A stretch of DNA of 64,000 nucleotides from Allium sativum (GCA_030737875.1 CM060915.1:632836786-632900785); one strand, 5' to 3'; numbered from the stretch's first letter, positions 12,661 to 24,671 are shown. Notes: generated by a model from the sequence alone, not told the origin. Numbers and translations: made by a program.

Positions 12661-13160
12661 TAAGGAATAGCGGATACCTCAAAATGCTATGGAAGTGAGG
12701 AGCTTCCTTGGATTGGCCGGGTATTATCGGAAATTCGTCAAAGACTTCGCAAAGATTGCTACTCCTTTTACTCAACTAACAAAGAAGAATTTGGTATTTT
12801 CTTGGAGTAATAAATGTGACGTGGCCTTCAAGGAATTAAAGGAAGTATTAACTAGTGTGCAAGTCCTTATTATACTCGATGGTTCGAAATTGTTTATAGT
12901 TTACAGTGATGCATGTGGAACCAGTTTAGGAGCAGTCTTATGCAATAAGGAAGAGTTATTGCTTACGCTAGTAGACAACTCAAGGACCCCGAGAAGAGGT
13001 GCCAAGTCCATGACCTTGAGTTAGCCGCAATAGTGTTTCCCCTTGAAATATGGAGGCATTATCTTTTAGGGGACAATTTTGAACTTTTACCGACCATAAA
13101 TCCCTAAAATATTTATTCTCTTAATGTGACCTAAATTTGAGACAACAACGGTGGATGGTA
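12661..13160 (+). pseudogene. E3 RT connection and RNase H remnant
   Basis: Contains [19 protein letters not shown], then VYSDACGTSLGAVL, which holds the first RNase H acidic residue, and after frameshifts a degraded [10 protein letters not shown] block near 13090. The frame breaks at 13024 and again before 13137. Confidence 0.85.
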
Positions 13161-14307
13161 TATATTGCCTCTTTTGATTTTATGATCTTATTTACACCGA
13201 GAAAAGGGAATGTCGTGGTGAATGCGTTAAGTAGAAAACATGAAACTTTAAATGCAATCCTGGAATGGAAACAGTTAGAGATTCTCTCTAATTTTAATTT
13301 GCAACCCTCACCAGTAACTTCTAATGGTTTTCTTGGATCCCTGATTATTAGACTTGCTCTAAAAGAGAGGATTGTAAATACACAAGAATTTGACGACGAG
13401 ATAAGGGACTTGAAAGAGAAAGTGGGAAAGAAGGAGACCTTTCCCCATTCGGACAGATATTCTTTAGGCGACGATGGAAGTTTACTTAGGAATGAACGAC
13501 TTTACATCCATAATGATGAAGTATTGAGGAAACAAATTCTAGAGGAATGCCACAAGTCAAAGATGACCATACACCCCAGTGGGGATGAAATATATAAAGA
13601 TATGAAGAAGAGTCTCCATTGGAAAGGGATGAATAGGGATGTATCCGAGTTCGTAGTTAAATGTTAAACATGCAAAAAAGTAAAAGCAGAGCAAGGAAAG
13701 CCCGGAGGATTGCTATTACCTCTAGAGATACCCATGTGGAAGTGGGAACATATTTCCATGGATTTTGTTGATGGACTTCCTAGGAGCCAAAAGGGAAATT
13801 AGACTATTTGGATTGTAGTAGACCGTTTGACCAAAAGTACCCATTTCATACCAATCAAAAAGACTAGGACTGCAACCTCATTAGCCCAATTATATGTCAA
13901 ATAAATAGTCTGATTACATGGTATCCCATCTAGTATAGTGAGTGACAGAGACCCCTTGTTCACAAGTGAATTTTGGAGAAGCCTACAAGTAGTAATGGGA
14001 ACGACCCTCAATCTAAGCATCGCCTATCACCCGCAAACTGATGGCCAGACAAAAAGAGTGAATTGGATCTTGGAAGACTTGCATAGAGCTTGCATCATCG
14101 ACGTCGAAGGAGTTTGGGAGCAACACCTACCGCTCGTAGAGTTTACATACAACAATAGTTTTCAATTGACGATTGGTATAGCCCCTTTTGAAGCGCTTTA
14201 CGGGAGGCCATGCAAAGCGCTAACTTGTTAGTAAGAACCTACCAACAAGGTTTTACTTGGACCAGGCTTCATCCGTGATTCCATGAAGAAGATTTCCTTG
14301 ATTAGGT
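13137..14307 (+). pseudogene. E3 integrase N-terminal and core remnant
   Basis: The HHCC zinc-binding region is recognisable (ECHKSKMTIHP to FVVKC, then CKKVKAEQG after a stop at 13665-13667). The core has [24 protein letters not shown] and AYHPQTDGQTKRVN. In the last motif the catalytic Glu of the usual DGQTERVN is Lys. Several in-frame stops occur (for example near 13800 and 13902). The sequence ends at LIR, where E4 begins; the next homologous residues, QRMK, occur at 38424. Confidence 0.88.
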
Positions 14308-14656
14308 TGTAACAACCCACACTTTTCCGCATCCAAATTTTGATAAAAATCAAAACTTGAATACATCCAAGCATAGAGCGTATATCAAGTATCTGAAATA
14401 AATGAGCATGAGCATAATCAGAGTACGATAAATATAACTCACGGCGGAAATAAAATAGGATAAACTAATATTAACTCAAGTAACTACCTTTTTCAATGTG
14501 AGTCACTTTGCCAATACCGGGCATCAGAGAAAACGAGAACCAAAGCCAAACTTAAAACATCTCTGAGAACTCGACCTTCTCTATGAAACCTGGAGGTTGT
14601 AATGTGGAGTGGGGGGGGTCAGAACAACAAGTTCTGGTAACTAAGAAATGTACAAC
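14308..14656 (-). repeat. E4 LTR, 3' end segment
   Basis: Starts at the E3 junction and runs to the E5 duplication acaac (14652-14656). No coding sequence. Contains the E4 hairpin. Confidence 0.75.
14617..14642 (-). other. LTR hairpin, E4
   Basis: Sense strand CCAGAACTTGTTGTTCTGAC: six-base stem CAGAAC/GTTCTG with TTGTT loop, about 310 nt from the LTR 3' end. E5 inserted about 10 nt away. Confidence 0.62.
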
Positions 14657-17182
14657 TGTGACGGCCCGCCCCGCACTAGCCGACATTTCCCATGAAAGTG
14701 CGATGTGCCGATGTCCAACCAGCACGGAACGATCGCCAAAGAAAGGGAAAAGAAGAGGACTTACTAGTGAATTAACAAAGAACCTGTAGAATGTCTCACA
14801 GCGCAAGGAATAAAATATAATAATCACATACTTTACATAAAACAGGTGAGACAATGCATAAGCTGAAACTAAACATCATAGCAGCAGAAAATCCAAATAA
14901 AGCTTATGTTCCACATCATTATTATTACAACTTTTGAAACTGTCTCTAAAGAAAAAGAAAGGAAAGGTACACTACTAATGCCCAAAGTAGTGACCAGCAG
15001 CGACACAGGGAGAATATATAGCAAATAGTACGTGTAAGCCTCCTGCTCGTCTCCGGACAGCTACTCGTACACATCCAACTAACTTGTCTCTAGTCTGCCA
15101 GTTTGAGAGCACCCAGAGTAATAAGAAGAGACATAAAACTCTGGGTCAGACAAAAGTCTGGTATGAGCGATAAGCATCAAAACAGAACAATAACAGGTAT
15201 ACTAAACCATACCTGAACCTGGACCTGCAACCAAAGAGTTAGCACAACATACCGCTCAATACTCTAAGGTGCCACTAACATATGGTGTAAAGAATATGGG
15301 GGTGGGGGTGTGCATGTCATAGTGGAAGCAAACAACCAAACATAACAACCATCCTCACATCTCTCACTCAATGCGTAAAGCATACGACATCCACCACTTT
15401 GATCACCTTATTCCTTGCTATGATCACTCTGCCCCATAGAGTAGTAACTACCACACTGCACTGATCCATAGCCATTAGTCTTTGCTATGTCCACTCTGCC
15501 CCATGAAGTCATAACAACTCCACTGCACTGGCTCATAGCCATGCTACGATCACTCTGCCCCATGGAGTAGTAACTACCCAACTGCACTGATACATAGCCT
15601 AACATCCATCTTGGTGGCGAATCAAAGCTATGGATGTCGGTAACCCCTTAGCACACGTCCCGCAGCAAAGCCCAACCCATGAAGTTGACTTGTTGGTTCC
15701 CAACTGGATCCTGAGTACAAATTTCCCACTTGGACTATCTTTGCATCTCGGGTTTTGGTCTTCATCTCCGGATCGGTTCGGCATGCTCCTCTTCACTATG
15801 CTTCGGATCGTGCTTCTCGAAGTGGTCATGTCTGTGATCATCAACATCGGTCGGGTCGGATTCGCCCATCCAAGTCAGTTCGGTTCGGATCGCCTTCAGC
15901 TCGTGCTCAACAACACGGTTCATGACAAGCCCCTTCAGGTCGGATCGGTTCGTGGAAGGTCCTTCAGTTCAGGTCGTGAGCCTCTTCGGATCGGGTCCTC
16001 AAGCGGTTCAGGTCGGATGACTCTCCAGGTGAGCGGGTAGAATCGAAGCTTCAAATGTAAGGGATCGGTTCGGTTCGGTGCCACTATCCACGAGCGGTAC
16101 GGATCAGGTAGTGCTCCACGATCGGGTCGGGTCGTGCTCCCCTCCTCCGATCCGATCTGGTTCGGCTAATTTCCTGCACTTCTTTCCAGCGACTGTTTTA
16201 CACCATTCGACGGTGTTTTCGACCAATCTAACTTTTCTAATCAATCACAAAACATATCATACAGTCATAGCAACATATAGAATCGACCACTAACATCAAA
16301 ACGGCAATTTGATAGGTTAAAACGCATCAAACATAGCCAAAACCCCATATTTTCCCTTAAGCATGTTTAAGCAAAACTAATGATAGGATTAGTAAAACTT
16401 GACTAAATCACCCAAATTTTCTAACAGAGGCTTAAAACAATATTTCGAAATTTTTCCAGATTTTTAGCATGTATAAATTCGCTAATTATCACTAATTACC
16501 CTTAATTAGCCATAATTAGTGAGGAACTATGCAAATCACTCACCTTTGCCACAAATAGGATATCAAATCTGAAATGATTCTCTATTTGGGCGTGAATATC
16601 AAGGCAATACAGCAGTTCTAATATTGATTTGGTGAAGATCTTCCTTGATTTGATGTGGATTTGGCTTAACTAGCGATTAGAAAGTGATTTGTGGTGTTTT
16701 AGATGTTGGACGCCATTACTAGGGTTCCAAGAATGAAAGTGGCGGCTGTGAAAGTGAGAAAAAGGGTGTTCTCTAAACCCTAACAGCCCTTAAATACTCC
16801 AAATCCCGAAATCCTCCTTTGGGCCTAGCTGTTAATCACCCGGTTAAGCCCAAATAAGTTGTTTTTCACCACCTGAAACTTGTTTCAGACATATCTCCCA
16901 AACGGTGAGCCCGTTTGGCTAATGTGACCACTCTACGGAAAGGTAAATCATCATCCGGATCTAATGGAAGTGGTTTCAGGTCAAAACTCCTTTCCAATCA
17001 AAAGTTATAGCCGAAATAAGATCAGCTTGGGGGCAAAACGGTCATTTAAAAATCGACAAAAATCATGAACATGGGAAATGACTCCAATAGTCGTCTCGCA
17101 AATTTACATGACCATACGACTTCGAATGTGAAAGAAATAAATATTCTACGATCCTTCGATACGTAGAATGCGGGTCGTTACA
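14657..17182 (-). repeat. E5 3' LTR, 2526 bp
   Basis: Ends TGTGACGGCC and GGGTCGTTACA match 27058-29566. Contains a stretch at about 15700-16180 rich in GGTTCGG/CGGATCGG motifs, which produces spurious ORFs, and a TATTTAAG element near 16788 on the minus strand. No gene seen. Confidence 0.92.
15144..15161 (-). other. LTR hairpin, E5 3' LTR
   Basis: Sense strand CCAGACTTTTGTCTGACC: stem CAGAC/GTCTG. A second stem CCCAGAGT/ACTCTGGG (8 bp) follows immediately in the sense direction, at 15144-15112. Confidence 0.65.
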
Positions 17183-17243
17183 TTCTCTTCCCCCCCCCTT
17201 CCCCCCCCCCCCCCCCCACTTAAGAAATTTCGTCCTCGAAATT
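17183..17243 (-). promoter_or_regulatory. E5 polypurine tract (expanded) and pre-PPT hairpin
   Basis: Sense strand has hairpin AATTTCG-AGGA-CGAAATT (17243-17226), then an uninterrupted purine run of about 35 nt holding blocks of 17 and 9 G, ending at AAGAGAA next to the LTR. Plant gypsy polypurine tracts are usually 10-15 nt. A sequencing or assembly length error in the homopolymer is possible. Confidence 0.85.
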
Positions 17244-17393
17244 CCTTAACCCAAAACATACAAAGGATCTCGCATGCCTACCAGCCACATACAAAAATCA
17301 AACCTGCAAAACAAACCTATCCTAGCATGCAGAAAGACTAAATCGAAACTGAAATCTTACCAGGCATAGAGTTCTGGATACGTCTTCCTAATG

Positions 17394-18953
17394 CTCTACT
17401 CTGTCTCCCAAGTACAGTCATTCTCATTCTCGCCCCACTGAACTTTGACTAGATTCACCGCTTTCCTTCGAAGTTGCTTCGTATTGTTCCCAACAATACG
17501 CATAGGTCTGCGGTTCCCAACCGCCTCGGGTTCAACTTCGATATCATCCAACTGATCAGGTGAAACAGTCACATCGAGGTCACGTATGAACTTCCTTAAC
17601 TGGAAAACATGAAATACATTGTGAACTCCTGCCATCTTGTCTGGTAATTCAAATTTATATGCCAAATTTTCAATTTGCTCAAGAATTGGGAATGGACCAA
17701 CAAATCTTGGTGTCAACTTGCCTCTCCTGCCAAATCGTATCACGCTCTTCAATGGAGAAATCTTGACAAACACCAAGTCGCCAATGGAGAACTTTAATTC
17801 TCTTCTCCTCTTATCAGCATAACTCTTCTGCCTATCTTGGGCAGCCTTCATTCGCTGTTGGATAACCTTAATCTTAGCTGAAGTTTCTCTTATCACATCT
17901 GGTCCAAGCACAAACTTCTCACCAGTTTCTAACCAACATGACGGTGAGTTGCACGGTCTTCCGTACAAAGCTTCAAATGGAGCCATACCAATACTGGATT
18001 GATAACTATTATTATATGCAAACTCTACTAGATGCAAATGGTCATCCCATGATCCACCAAAGTCTAATATGCAAGCTCTCAAGAGATCTTCTAATACTCG
18101 ATTCACCCTCTCTGTCTGTCCGTCGGTTTGAGGATGATACGCGGTACTGAGATGTAATTCTGATCCTAAACGCCTCTTGTAAGCTCTTCCAAAATCCACT
18201 AGTGAACAACGGATCTCGGTCGCTCACAATGCCTTTGGGTATTCCATGAAATCTCACTACCCACTTTACATATTGTTCATCTAACTTAGCTATTGTTCTA
18301 TTCGACTTGACGGGTATAAATCTTGCACTTTTGGTCAATCGGTACACAATCACCCAAATGCTTTCATGGCCCGATCTAGTCCTTCGTAACCCATCAATGA
18401 AATCCATTGAGACTTGTTCCCATTTCCATTATGGAATCTCTAATGGTTGCAACAAACCACTAGGCTTCTTTTGCTCAGCTTTAACTAGCTGGCAATTCAT
18501 GCATTTGGATATAAACTTCCCAACGTCCCATTTCATCCCTTCCCAGTAGTAGGTCTGCTTCATGTCTCGATACATCTTGTTACCCCAGGGATGTATAGTC
18601 AGTTTTGAGTGATGACATTCTCTAAGTACTTCATCTCTCAATCCATTGACATTGGGCACAACAAGTCTTCCATTTTTTCTAAGCCATCCATCTCGATCAA
18701 GCCCATACTTGTTCATCTCCTCATCGCTACCCATCTCTAACTTGGAGATGATTTCCAATAGGTTAGGATCGTCCCTCTGACTGGAACCAATCTGCTCAAT
18801 CAAAGTGGGTCTGATCGTCAAACTTGCTAACATTTCTGGATCCAATTCGCACTTTGGTCTGAAATCATACCCAGTGATGTACTCCAGTTGCTTCCATTCT
18901 AGAAACATAGCCCCTAAACTGGCATGTCTTCTACTCAATGCATCAGCCACCGC
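17394..18953 (-). pseudogene. E5 integrase and chromodomain
   Basis: Read right to left: end of RNase H (ADALSRR at the E6 junction), HHCC zinc region (ECHHSKLTIHP to KCMNC), stop at about 18428, core with MDFIDGL and IVSDRDPLFTS, a frameshift near 18180, then AYHPQTDGQTERVNRVLED with the catalytic Glu kept, GMAPFEALYGRPC, the integrase C-terminal block ELKFSIGDLVFVKISPL, and a chromodomain-like end LVKVQWGENENDCTWETE followed by a stop. The chromodomain would tether integration to marked histones. E3 has an equivalent end at 38424-38918. Confidence 0.92.
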
Positions 18954-19237
18954 TGTAACACCCCGTATATTCTATAACCGTGAAAGTCATAAATTAAATT
19001 ATAATCAAATTCAAATCAAAGAACTAAGGGAAACGGGATACGCCATTGCGTTCGTCTCGGAAAAATACGCGAAATAGAGTCCGAGTTTTCGAAAAACGGA
19101 GTCCGTATGGAGAAGATATGGCCTTCGGAAGTTTTTAAATTAAGTTTAAAATTCAAACAGAATAAAACAATTAAAAATTCCGAAGTGGGGCCCAATGGGC
19201 CAGGGCGGAAAAACACCCGCCTGACCCACCAAGTGGA

Positions 19238-19319
19238 CTGGGCTGTCGACCTGGTCTAACCAGGTCGACAGGCCTGTCGACAGGGGTGTCGACCTGGTCC
19301 AGACCCAGGTCGAGCCCAG
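19238..19319 (+). promoter_or_regulatory. GTCGAC-rich palindrome in E6
   Basis: Arms CTGGGCTGTCGACCTGG (19238-19254) and CCAGGTCGAGCCCAG (19305-19319) pair with a two-base bulge. Three further GTCGAC/GGTCGACA blocks lie between them. A TATA box follows about 150 nt downstream. Confidence 0.65.
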
Positions 19320-19471
19320 TCTAACCCGGCTGGCCTATTCTCTATGTGGTCGATTTTCTGTGGTCTGCTTTGTCACTAGGGCTAGGTGGCAAGTTTTAAT
19401 TGGTCTCTCCTTAGAATGAATGGCTACGATCAATCTAAGCAACATCAAGGGTCCTAATCAGTTCCTAACCT

Positions 19472-19480
19472 CTATATAAA
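19472..19480 (+). promoter_or_regulatory. E6 LTR TATA box
   Basis: CTATATAAAC in a T/A-poor context, followed by ACCCTAGACTAAACCC, a common plant leader motif. Likely U3 promoter. Confidence 0.6.
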
Positions 19481-20284
19481 CAACCCTAGACTAAACCCTA
19501 ATCTATTCATTCAAAAATAAGAACATAGCCGCCATGTTGCTGAGGAACGACTAGGAGTAGCCACCAAATTGGAGAGAGGATTAGGAGGAAGATTCTAAAG
19601 CTTAAAGCAACCTAAACAAATCAATTCAACAAAGGAATTTGCGTCTTCAATCCCTAAATTAGAGAATTCATCACACCATTGTAAGTAGAGTATTACTTTG
19701 GTATGAATAAACAATTGTGTTGGTTTGTATGCTTGAATTGTGGCAATAAAGTTATTCATATTTGTGCGTTCTTATCAATTTGAAATATTATATACGTTTG
19801 GATATTCTTGAATTATGTTATTCATGTTATAAAGAACTACATGCGGTAGTTCTATGCAAGTATACGTTTGGAATATTTCGCAAATTATGTAATCCATGTT
19901 GAAGCTACATGTATGTAGTTGATTTAAATTTATGCAAGTTTGGGGTTTTGCTACTATGCCATCATGATGTATATTTTTGTGCATAAATCATTTTGTAAGT
20001 AATTAGAACAAGTTTGGTTATTATAATCCATAGGAAATTATGTTGAGAATTTGGCATCATGTATTAAGCCATGCTTTTGTACTAGAGAACCTATTTGCAA
20101 ACTTATGAATATGGCTAGGCTATGAATGATATTTGGCATAATTGAAATCCATGATTAAGTCTATCTTGTTTACAAGAATTATATGATGACATATGTGGTA
20201 CATGGCTAGGTTATGTTCAAAAAGTCCCTTTTGTAAGTTTACATGACTAAAGTAAGAATCATGATTTCATGTTAGAAATATTTA

Positions 20285-20490
20285 TGCCATGAACAAATTT
20301 AACTATAGTTATGCCATGCTTATGTTTGATATTATGCCATGTTTATGCTAGAAGTATTTATGCCATGCTTATGTTTGACATTATGTCATGTTTATGCTAG
20401 AAGTATTTATGCCATGCTTATGTTTGACATTATGCTATGCTTATGCTAGAAGTATTTATGCCATGCTTATGTTTGACATTATGCCTAAAT
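20285..20490 (+). repeat. 49-bp tandem repeat in E6
   Basis: About four imperfect units containing ATGTTTGACATTATGCCATG and GCTAGAAGTATTTATGCC. Confidence 0.8.
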
Positions 20491-20951
20491 AAAAATATAG
20501 GTTCATGTGTCAATAATGATATCTCAATTACAAGTTCACATGCTTTGATTCATGTCACCTATGTTTTATGACCAAAGTATATGTCACTACTATGCAAGTA
20601 CAGTTATTCTCCGCTATAAACGTTAATTATAATTTTGATATGCATTTAAAACTGAGTTTGAGGTTGTATATATATTCTCTTCTGTTGGCTCTGTATAGCT
20701 TCCGTTCCATGGGGATTATGATTTTAAACTATGCATTTTGAAGGCTTTTGTACAAGACTGATATTTTGTACTTGAATTCTGAAATTTGGGAGGATGTAAC
20801 CATATTAATTTATGTTTCCGCTGTAATAAAGTTAAAATTTTTCAAGTACTGTTTTATCTGTCTTGTAAGTTTCTGTTCTGTTTACTAAAATGCTCCACCA
20901 AAGTTAAGGCATTCCCTTTGTGAGTGACCTTAACGGAGGTGGGGTGTTACA

Positions 20952-21562
20952 ACCGCATTGCCCATTCCTGGTGTATATGCGATATCGAAATCATAGGAAG
21001 CCAAAAATTCTAACCATCTTTGCTGTTGGAGATTTAGATCCTTCTGAGAGAAGAGATACTTTAACGATTTATGATCGGTAAACAACTCGAATTTTTCTCT
21101 CAAGAGATAATGTCTCCACATCTTCAATGTGAATACGATCGCTGCTAATTCCAAATCATGGGTAGGGTACCTTCTCTCGTGCGGTTTCAATTGCCGACTT
21201 GCATAAGCTACAACCCTACCTCCTTGCATCAGTACAACACCTAGTCCGGTACCACATGCATCTGTATATACTGTCATCTCTTCATTCCCCTTAGTAATGA
21301 CTAACACTGGTGCACATGTCAACTTTTCCTTTAGACTCTTGAATGCATCCTCGCACTTTTCGTCCCAGACGAAAGCTTGAATCTTCTTAGTCAACTGAGT
21401 CAACGGTGTTGCTATCTTGGAGAAGTCTTTGATAAGCTTATGATAATATCCAGCTAACCCCAAGAAACTTCTTATGTCCGTTGCATTCTTGGGCGTAGAC
21501 CAATATTGTACTGTAGCCACCTTCGCAGGGTCCACGGTGATACCATTTTCTGAAACAACATA
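20952..21562 (-). pseudogene. E5 RT C-terminal end and RNase H
   Basis: Open from the E7 junction to the E6 junction: [19 protein letters not shown] (RT connection), [19 protein letters not shown], then RNase H with [24 protein letters not shown] and [12 protein letters not shown], and [20 protein letters not shown]. The acidic residues expected for RNase H are kept (Asp in YTDA, Glu in LELA, Asp in FTDH). The longer open frame that runs into E7 is an artefact of the insertion. Confidence 0.92.
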
Positions 21563-21589
21563 TGTAACACCCTGTATTTCTGTTAACAC

Positions 21590-21785
21590 TAAAGTTGCTA
21601 ATACAAAAATAGATGTGTAAAGGGGAGATGTATCTAATGTGCATACAAGAATAATAATAAATGTGTAAAGGAGAGATGTATCTAATGTGCATACAAGAAT
21701 AATAATAAATTGTAAAGGGGAGATGTATCTAATGTGCATACAAAAATAATAATAAATGTGTAAAGGGGAGACGTATCTAATGCGT
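21590..21785 (+). repeat. Tandem repeat in E7
   Basis: About four units of 45-55 bp built on GTGTAAAGGGGAGATGTATC and TAATGTGCATACAAGAATAA. Translated, it gives spurious repetitive peptides. Confidence 0.8.
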
Positions 21786-21919
21786 ACGTATTTATATGGA
21801 CTGACAAATAATAGTAAATGTACATTAAGAAAGAAATGGTGAACATAATTGGCTTCTCTTTACAATGGACGGCTCTGGTTAACCCTAGCTTCATCGACGG
21901 CTCAAATTAACTTGCAACT

Positions 21920-21929
21920 CTATAAAAAG
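21920..21929 (+). promoter_or_regulatory. E7 LTR TATA box
   Basis: CTATAAAAAGACCCTAGG, a standard plant TATA context about 360 nt from the LTR start. Confidence 0.55.
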
Positions 21930-23114
21930 ACCCTAGGTCTCAAATTAAAAATTCATAAAAAAAAGAATAAGAATTGGATCCACCATGCTGTCTACTGAGA
22001 ACTAGAGGGAGCCTGCACTTGAAAGAGACGAACAACATAGCGAATACAAACTAAAAGATTAAAAAGCAACAACAAATTAGAATCAAAGCAACGTCTTCCC
22101 AAAGGAAAGCTTTGCAAATTCAGAATTTCAGAACTCAGAAAACAAGACCGTCTACGATTGTAAGTTTAGCTACATTTTTAGAATGCGAATTAATATGAAT
22201 ATCATGTGTTGCGATGAAATGATAATAGTACGATACTCGTTATGTTATTAATATACGTTTGTGATTTGATTCTATTATCATGTTGAATTGAATATTATTA
22301 AGTATGATGTTTATTATGTTTTATAATATTAATCTATGCCAGTGACTTGATTCTATTATCATGTTAAATTTGGGATTATTGGATTAAATTATTTGTATAA
22401 GCATGGACTTGGATTGTAACATCTTATGAGAATTGTGTAGTTTATTATGCAAGTTTATGTAGTGAAGTTATGCGACCAATTGTCAAATCTATATGTTCAT
22501 GTTTATGAAAAACTTATGCCTTGTTCACACTTATCATATGTTGGGATTAATTTGCAAGTATGTTTAAATCTATGTTACTAATTAACACATGTGTATGTTG
22601 ATTAGCCTATGTTGCTAACTCACATATACGTATGTTGATTTGCCTATGTTGCAAATTAACATATGTATATGGATTAGTTCATATTGCTAATTCTCATGTA
22701 TGCTGTTAATATGGCCTATGTTAAAAACACATATATGTTGAGTTAGCCTATAAGTGCAAGTTCATACCTATGACATTATAATGTTTATGTTAGTCTTTTT
22801 GCAAGTTTGTACCTATGACATTATAATGTTCATGTTAGTTATTTTGCAAATTCACCCCTAAAATGTTCATGTTAGTTATTTTGCAAGCACACCCTATTAT
22901 GTTCATATTGATTATGCCATCAATACCAAAGTTATACCCTTGTCATGTTTATGCTAATTTATGCCAATTTGCGTATATTAAATTAGGCTAAGTTTTTAGC
23001 CTAATACTTTACACCAAAAATCATGCGAACGTAAATTAGGCTGAGATGGTTAGCCTAATATTGGACGGGGTAACGTTGGGTTAAAATGATAATTTTAGGA
23101 AAACTTGCCATAAA

Positions 23115-23325
23115 TTGGTCATTAATCACATAAGTGATTTATGGCATAAAAAGGCATTAATTACCTTAATTAATGAGATTAATTGGAAATGAATGTGAAA
23201 GTAATTTGAATATTTTCTAATTTACATATTGGTCATTAATCACATAAGTGATTTATGGCATAAAAAGGCATTAATTAGCTTAATTAATGAGATTAATTGG
23301 AAATGAATGTGACAGTAATTTGAAT
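23115..23325 (+). repeat. Duplicated block in E7
   Basis: Two tandem copies, period about 115 bp, each starting TTGGTCATTAATCACATAAG and containing GCATTAATTA and GAGATTAATTGGAAATGAAT. Confidence 0.8.
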
Positions 23326-23374
23326 TTGAATAATTTACATAATTAAAATGTAAATTAGAAAATACGAACGCGCT

Positions 23375-23585
23375 TAACCCGAGGTTGGATTGAGTTGTGA
23401 CGTAAACCTGCCGGGACCCGCCCGGTTGTCCAGTTGTCACAACAATAGCTATCCAATGTGAGAGGTTAAGGCATGGGGCCCAATAAAGACCCGAGGTTAA
23501 ACTGAGTTGTGGCGTAAGACTGCCCGAACCCAACCGGCATACAGGCAGCCACAACAATATCTGTCTAATCTGAGAGGTTGGTGCT
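23375..23585 (+). other. Two structured 105-bp units in E7
   Basis: Each unit runs from ACCCGAGGTT to TGAGAGGTT. Closing stems are GTTGTGAC/GTCACAAC (23394-23401, 23436-23443) and GTTGTGGC/GCCACAAC (23506-23513, 23548-23555). Between the arms lies a CCTGCCxGGACCC- or CTGCCCGAACCCAACCGGC-type loop. Confidence 0.65.
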
Positions 23586-24291
23586 CTAATAAGACAATTA
23601 GAGCTGAGTTAGGACTGATAGGGTTAAGTCAATTTAATAAATACTTAACCAAATTCAACATGTTAAATAATTTGGATGGGTGGGGGTTAGGTTCATTCAG
23701 ACACTTAACCACTTAACATGTTTGACTAGAAAACCTAGTAACGGGGACCCGTTTCAGCAGTAACCCAATTAGGTATCATGGTACCCTGAACTAGGCAGGG
23801 TGGGGCACGATTAATGGGCTGATTGTAAGCGGTCAAAAGCGATGGCGGTTGGTGCACAGTGTGGGTTCTAACAGAGTGCGGGCGTGCACACACTCTGGAG
23901 CAGACAAGTCAGGGCACTGGAGCATCAGTAGTATACCCTATGCATGCTAGAATTGTGTCGGGGCCGCCACCATGGGACTTGATACACCCCATGGTGGGTC
24001 CAGCATAGGTATCTACCATATAGGGCCGTAGGACACATGTGAATATACGAGTAGGAGCCGATCTTTTAAAGAAAGAGAAAGGGATCACTTCACCCTAATC
24101 ACGGGGTGCCTGTTGGTATAAGAATTAGTATGTGCAGAGATAGAGATTTAAAATAGGGTGCGAAGGGATGTTCGTTTTAGGACACCTTATCTAGTTCTAG
24201 GATAGTCTATTATCCTGATATCGTCATGTTCTCACTTTATGCAAGTCATGATCTTTTTATTATTAACATTCTAGGAATATAGCTAGACTTA

Positions 24292-24309
24292 CCAGACTTA
24301 TGTCTGACC
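24292..24309 (+). other. LTR hairpin, E7
   Basis: CCAGACTTATGTCTGACC: stem CAGAC/GTCTG. About 25-50 nt later a long pyrimidine tract ends in CCCCAGG (near 24360), like a splice acceptor. About 360 nt from the LTR end. Confidence 0.65.
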
Positions 24310-24671
24310 CATTTTCCTTTCGTCTTCTTTTCTTCCGTCCCCCCTCCCTCCCCCCCCCCCAGGTCCACAAGGAGGAAACACCGCAGCTTAGTCAGTTTTT
24401 CATCCAGCTTTATTTATGTTTCATGCTTCTTTAACCTTTAAAATCAAGACAGTATTATGGTTGTAATAATTGGAAGTTTGTTTTGAGACAATGTTGGAAA
24501 TGTTCTGTATAAACACGTATTTATGATAATAAAAGTCTGTTGGTTTTTCCGCTACTTATTTATATGTGTTTATATCTGTCTTGTGTTTTATCTGTGTCTT
24601 TTACTTATAAACCTCCACCAAAATTAAGGCATTCCCTTTGTGAGAGACCTTAACGGAGGTGGGGTGTTTCA

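Larger units (their letters stand above)
18954..20951 (+). mobile_element. E6: solo LTR, 1998 bp, inside E5 RNase H
   Basis: Ends TGTAACACCCC and GGGGTGTTACA; perfect duplication accgc (18949-18953, 20952-20956). The last 70 bases are nearly the reverse complement of the E14 start, so they are the same family. Plus orientation follows from E2, where the GGGGTGTTACA side abuts a primer binding site. Contains a palindrome, a TATA box and a 49-bp tandem repeat. No coding sequence. Confidence 0.93.
21563..24671 (+). mobile_element. E7: solo LTR, 3109 bp, inside E5 RT
   Basis: Ends TGTAACACCC and GGGGTGTTTCA; duplication acata (21558-21562) versus acatg (24672-24676), one transition. Its 3' end resembles E6 but the rest differs. 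It holds a 50-bp-class tandem repeat (21590-21780), a TATA box, a duplicated 115-bp block, two structured units and the LTR hairpin. No gene seen. Confidence 0.9.

Noticed and set aside
15599..16293. ORFs in the GGTTCGG-rich part of the E5 LTR, with counterparts at 28030-28688
   Set aside because: Present in both LTRs with different frames kept, so not conserved as protein; compositional.
20930..21739. A continuous 269-codon protein
   Set aside because: Its N-terminal third is translated E7 LTR repeat and its last codons are E6 LTR. Only 20952-21562 is retroelement coding sequence.
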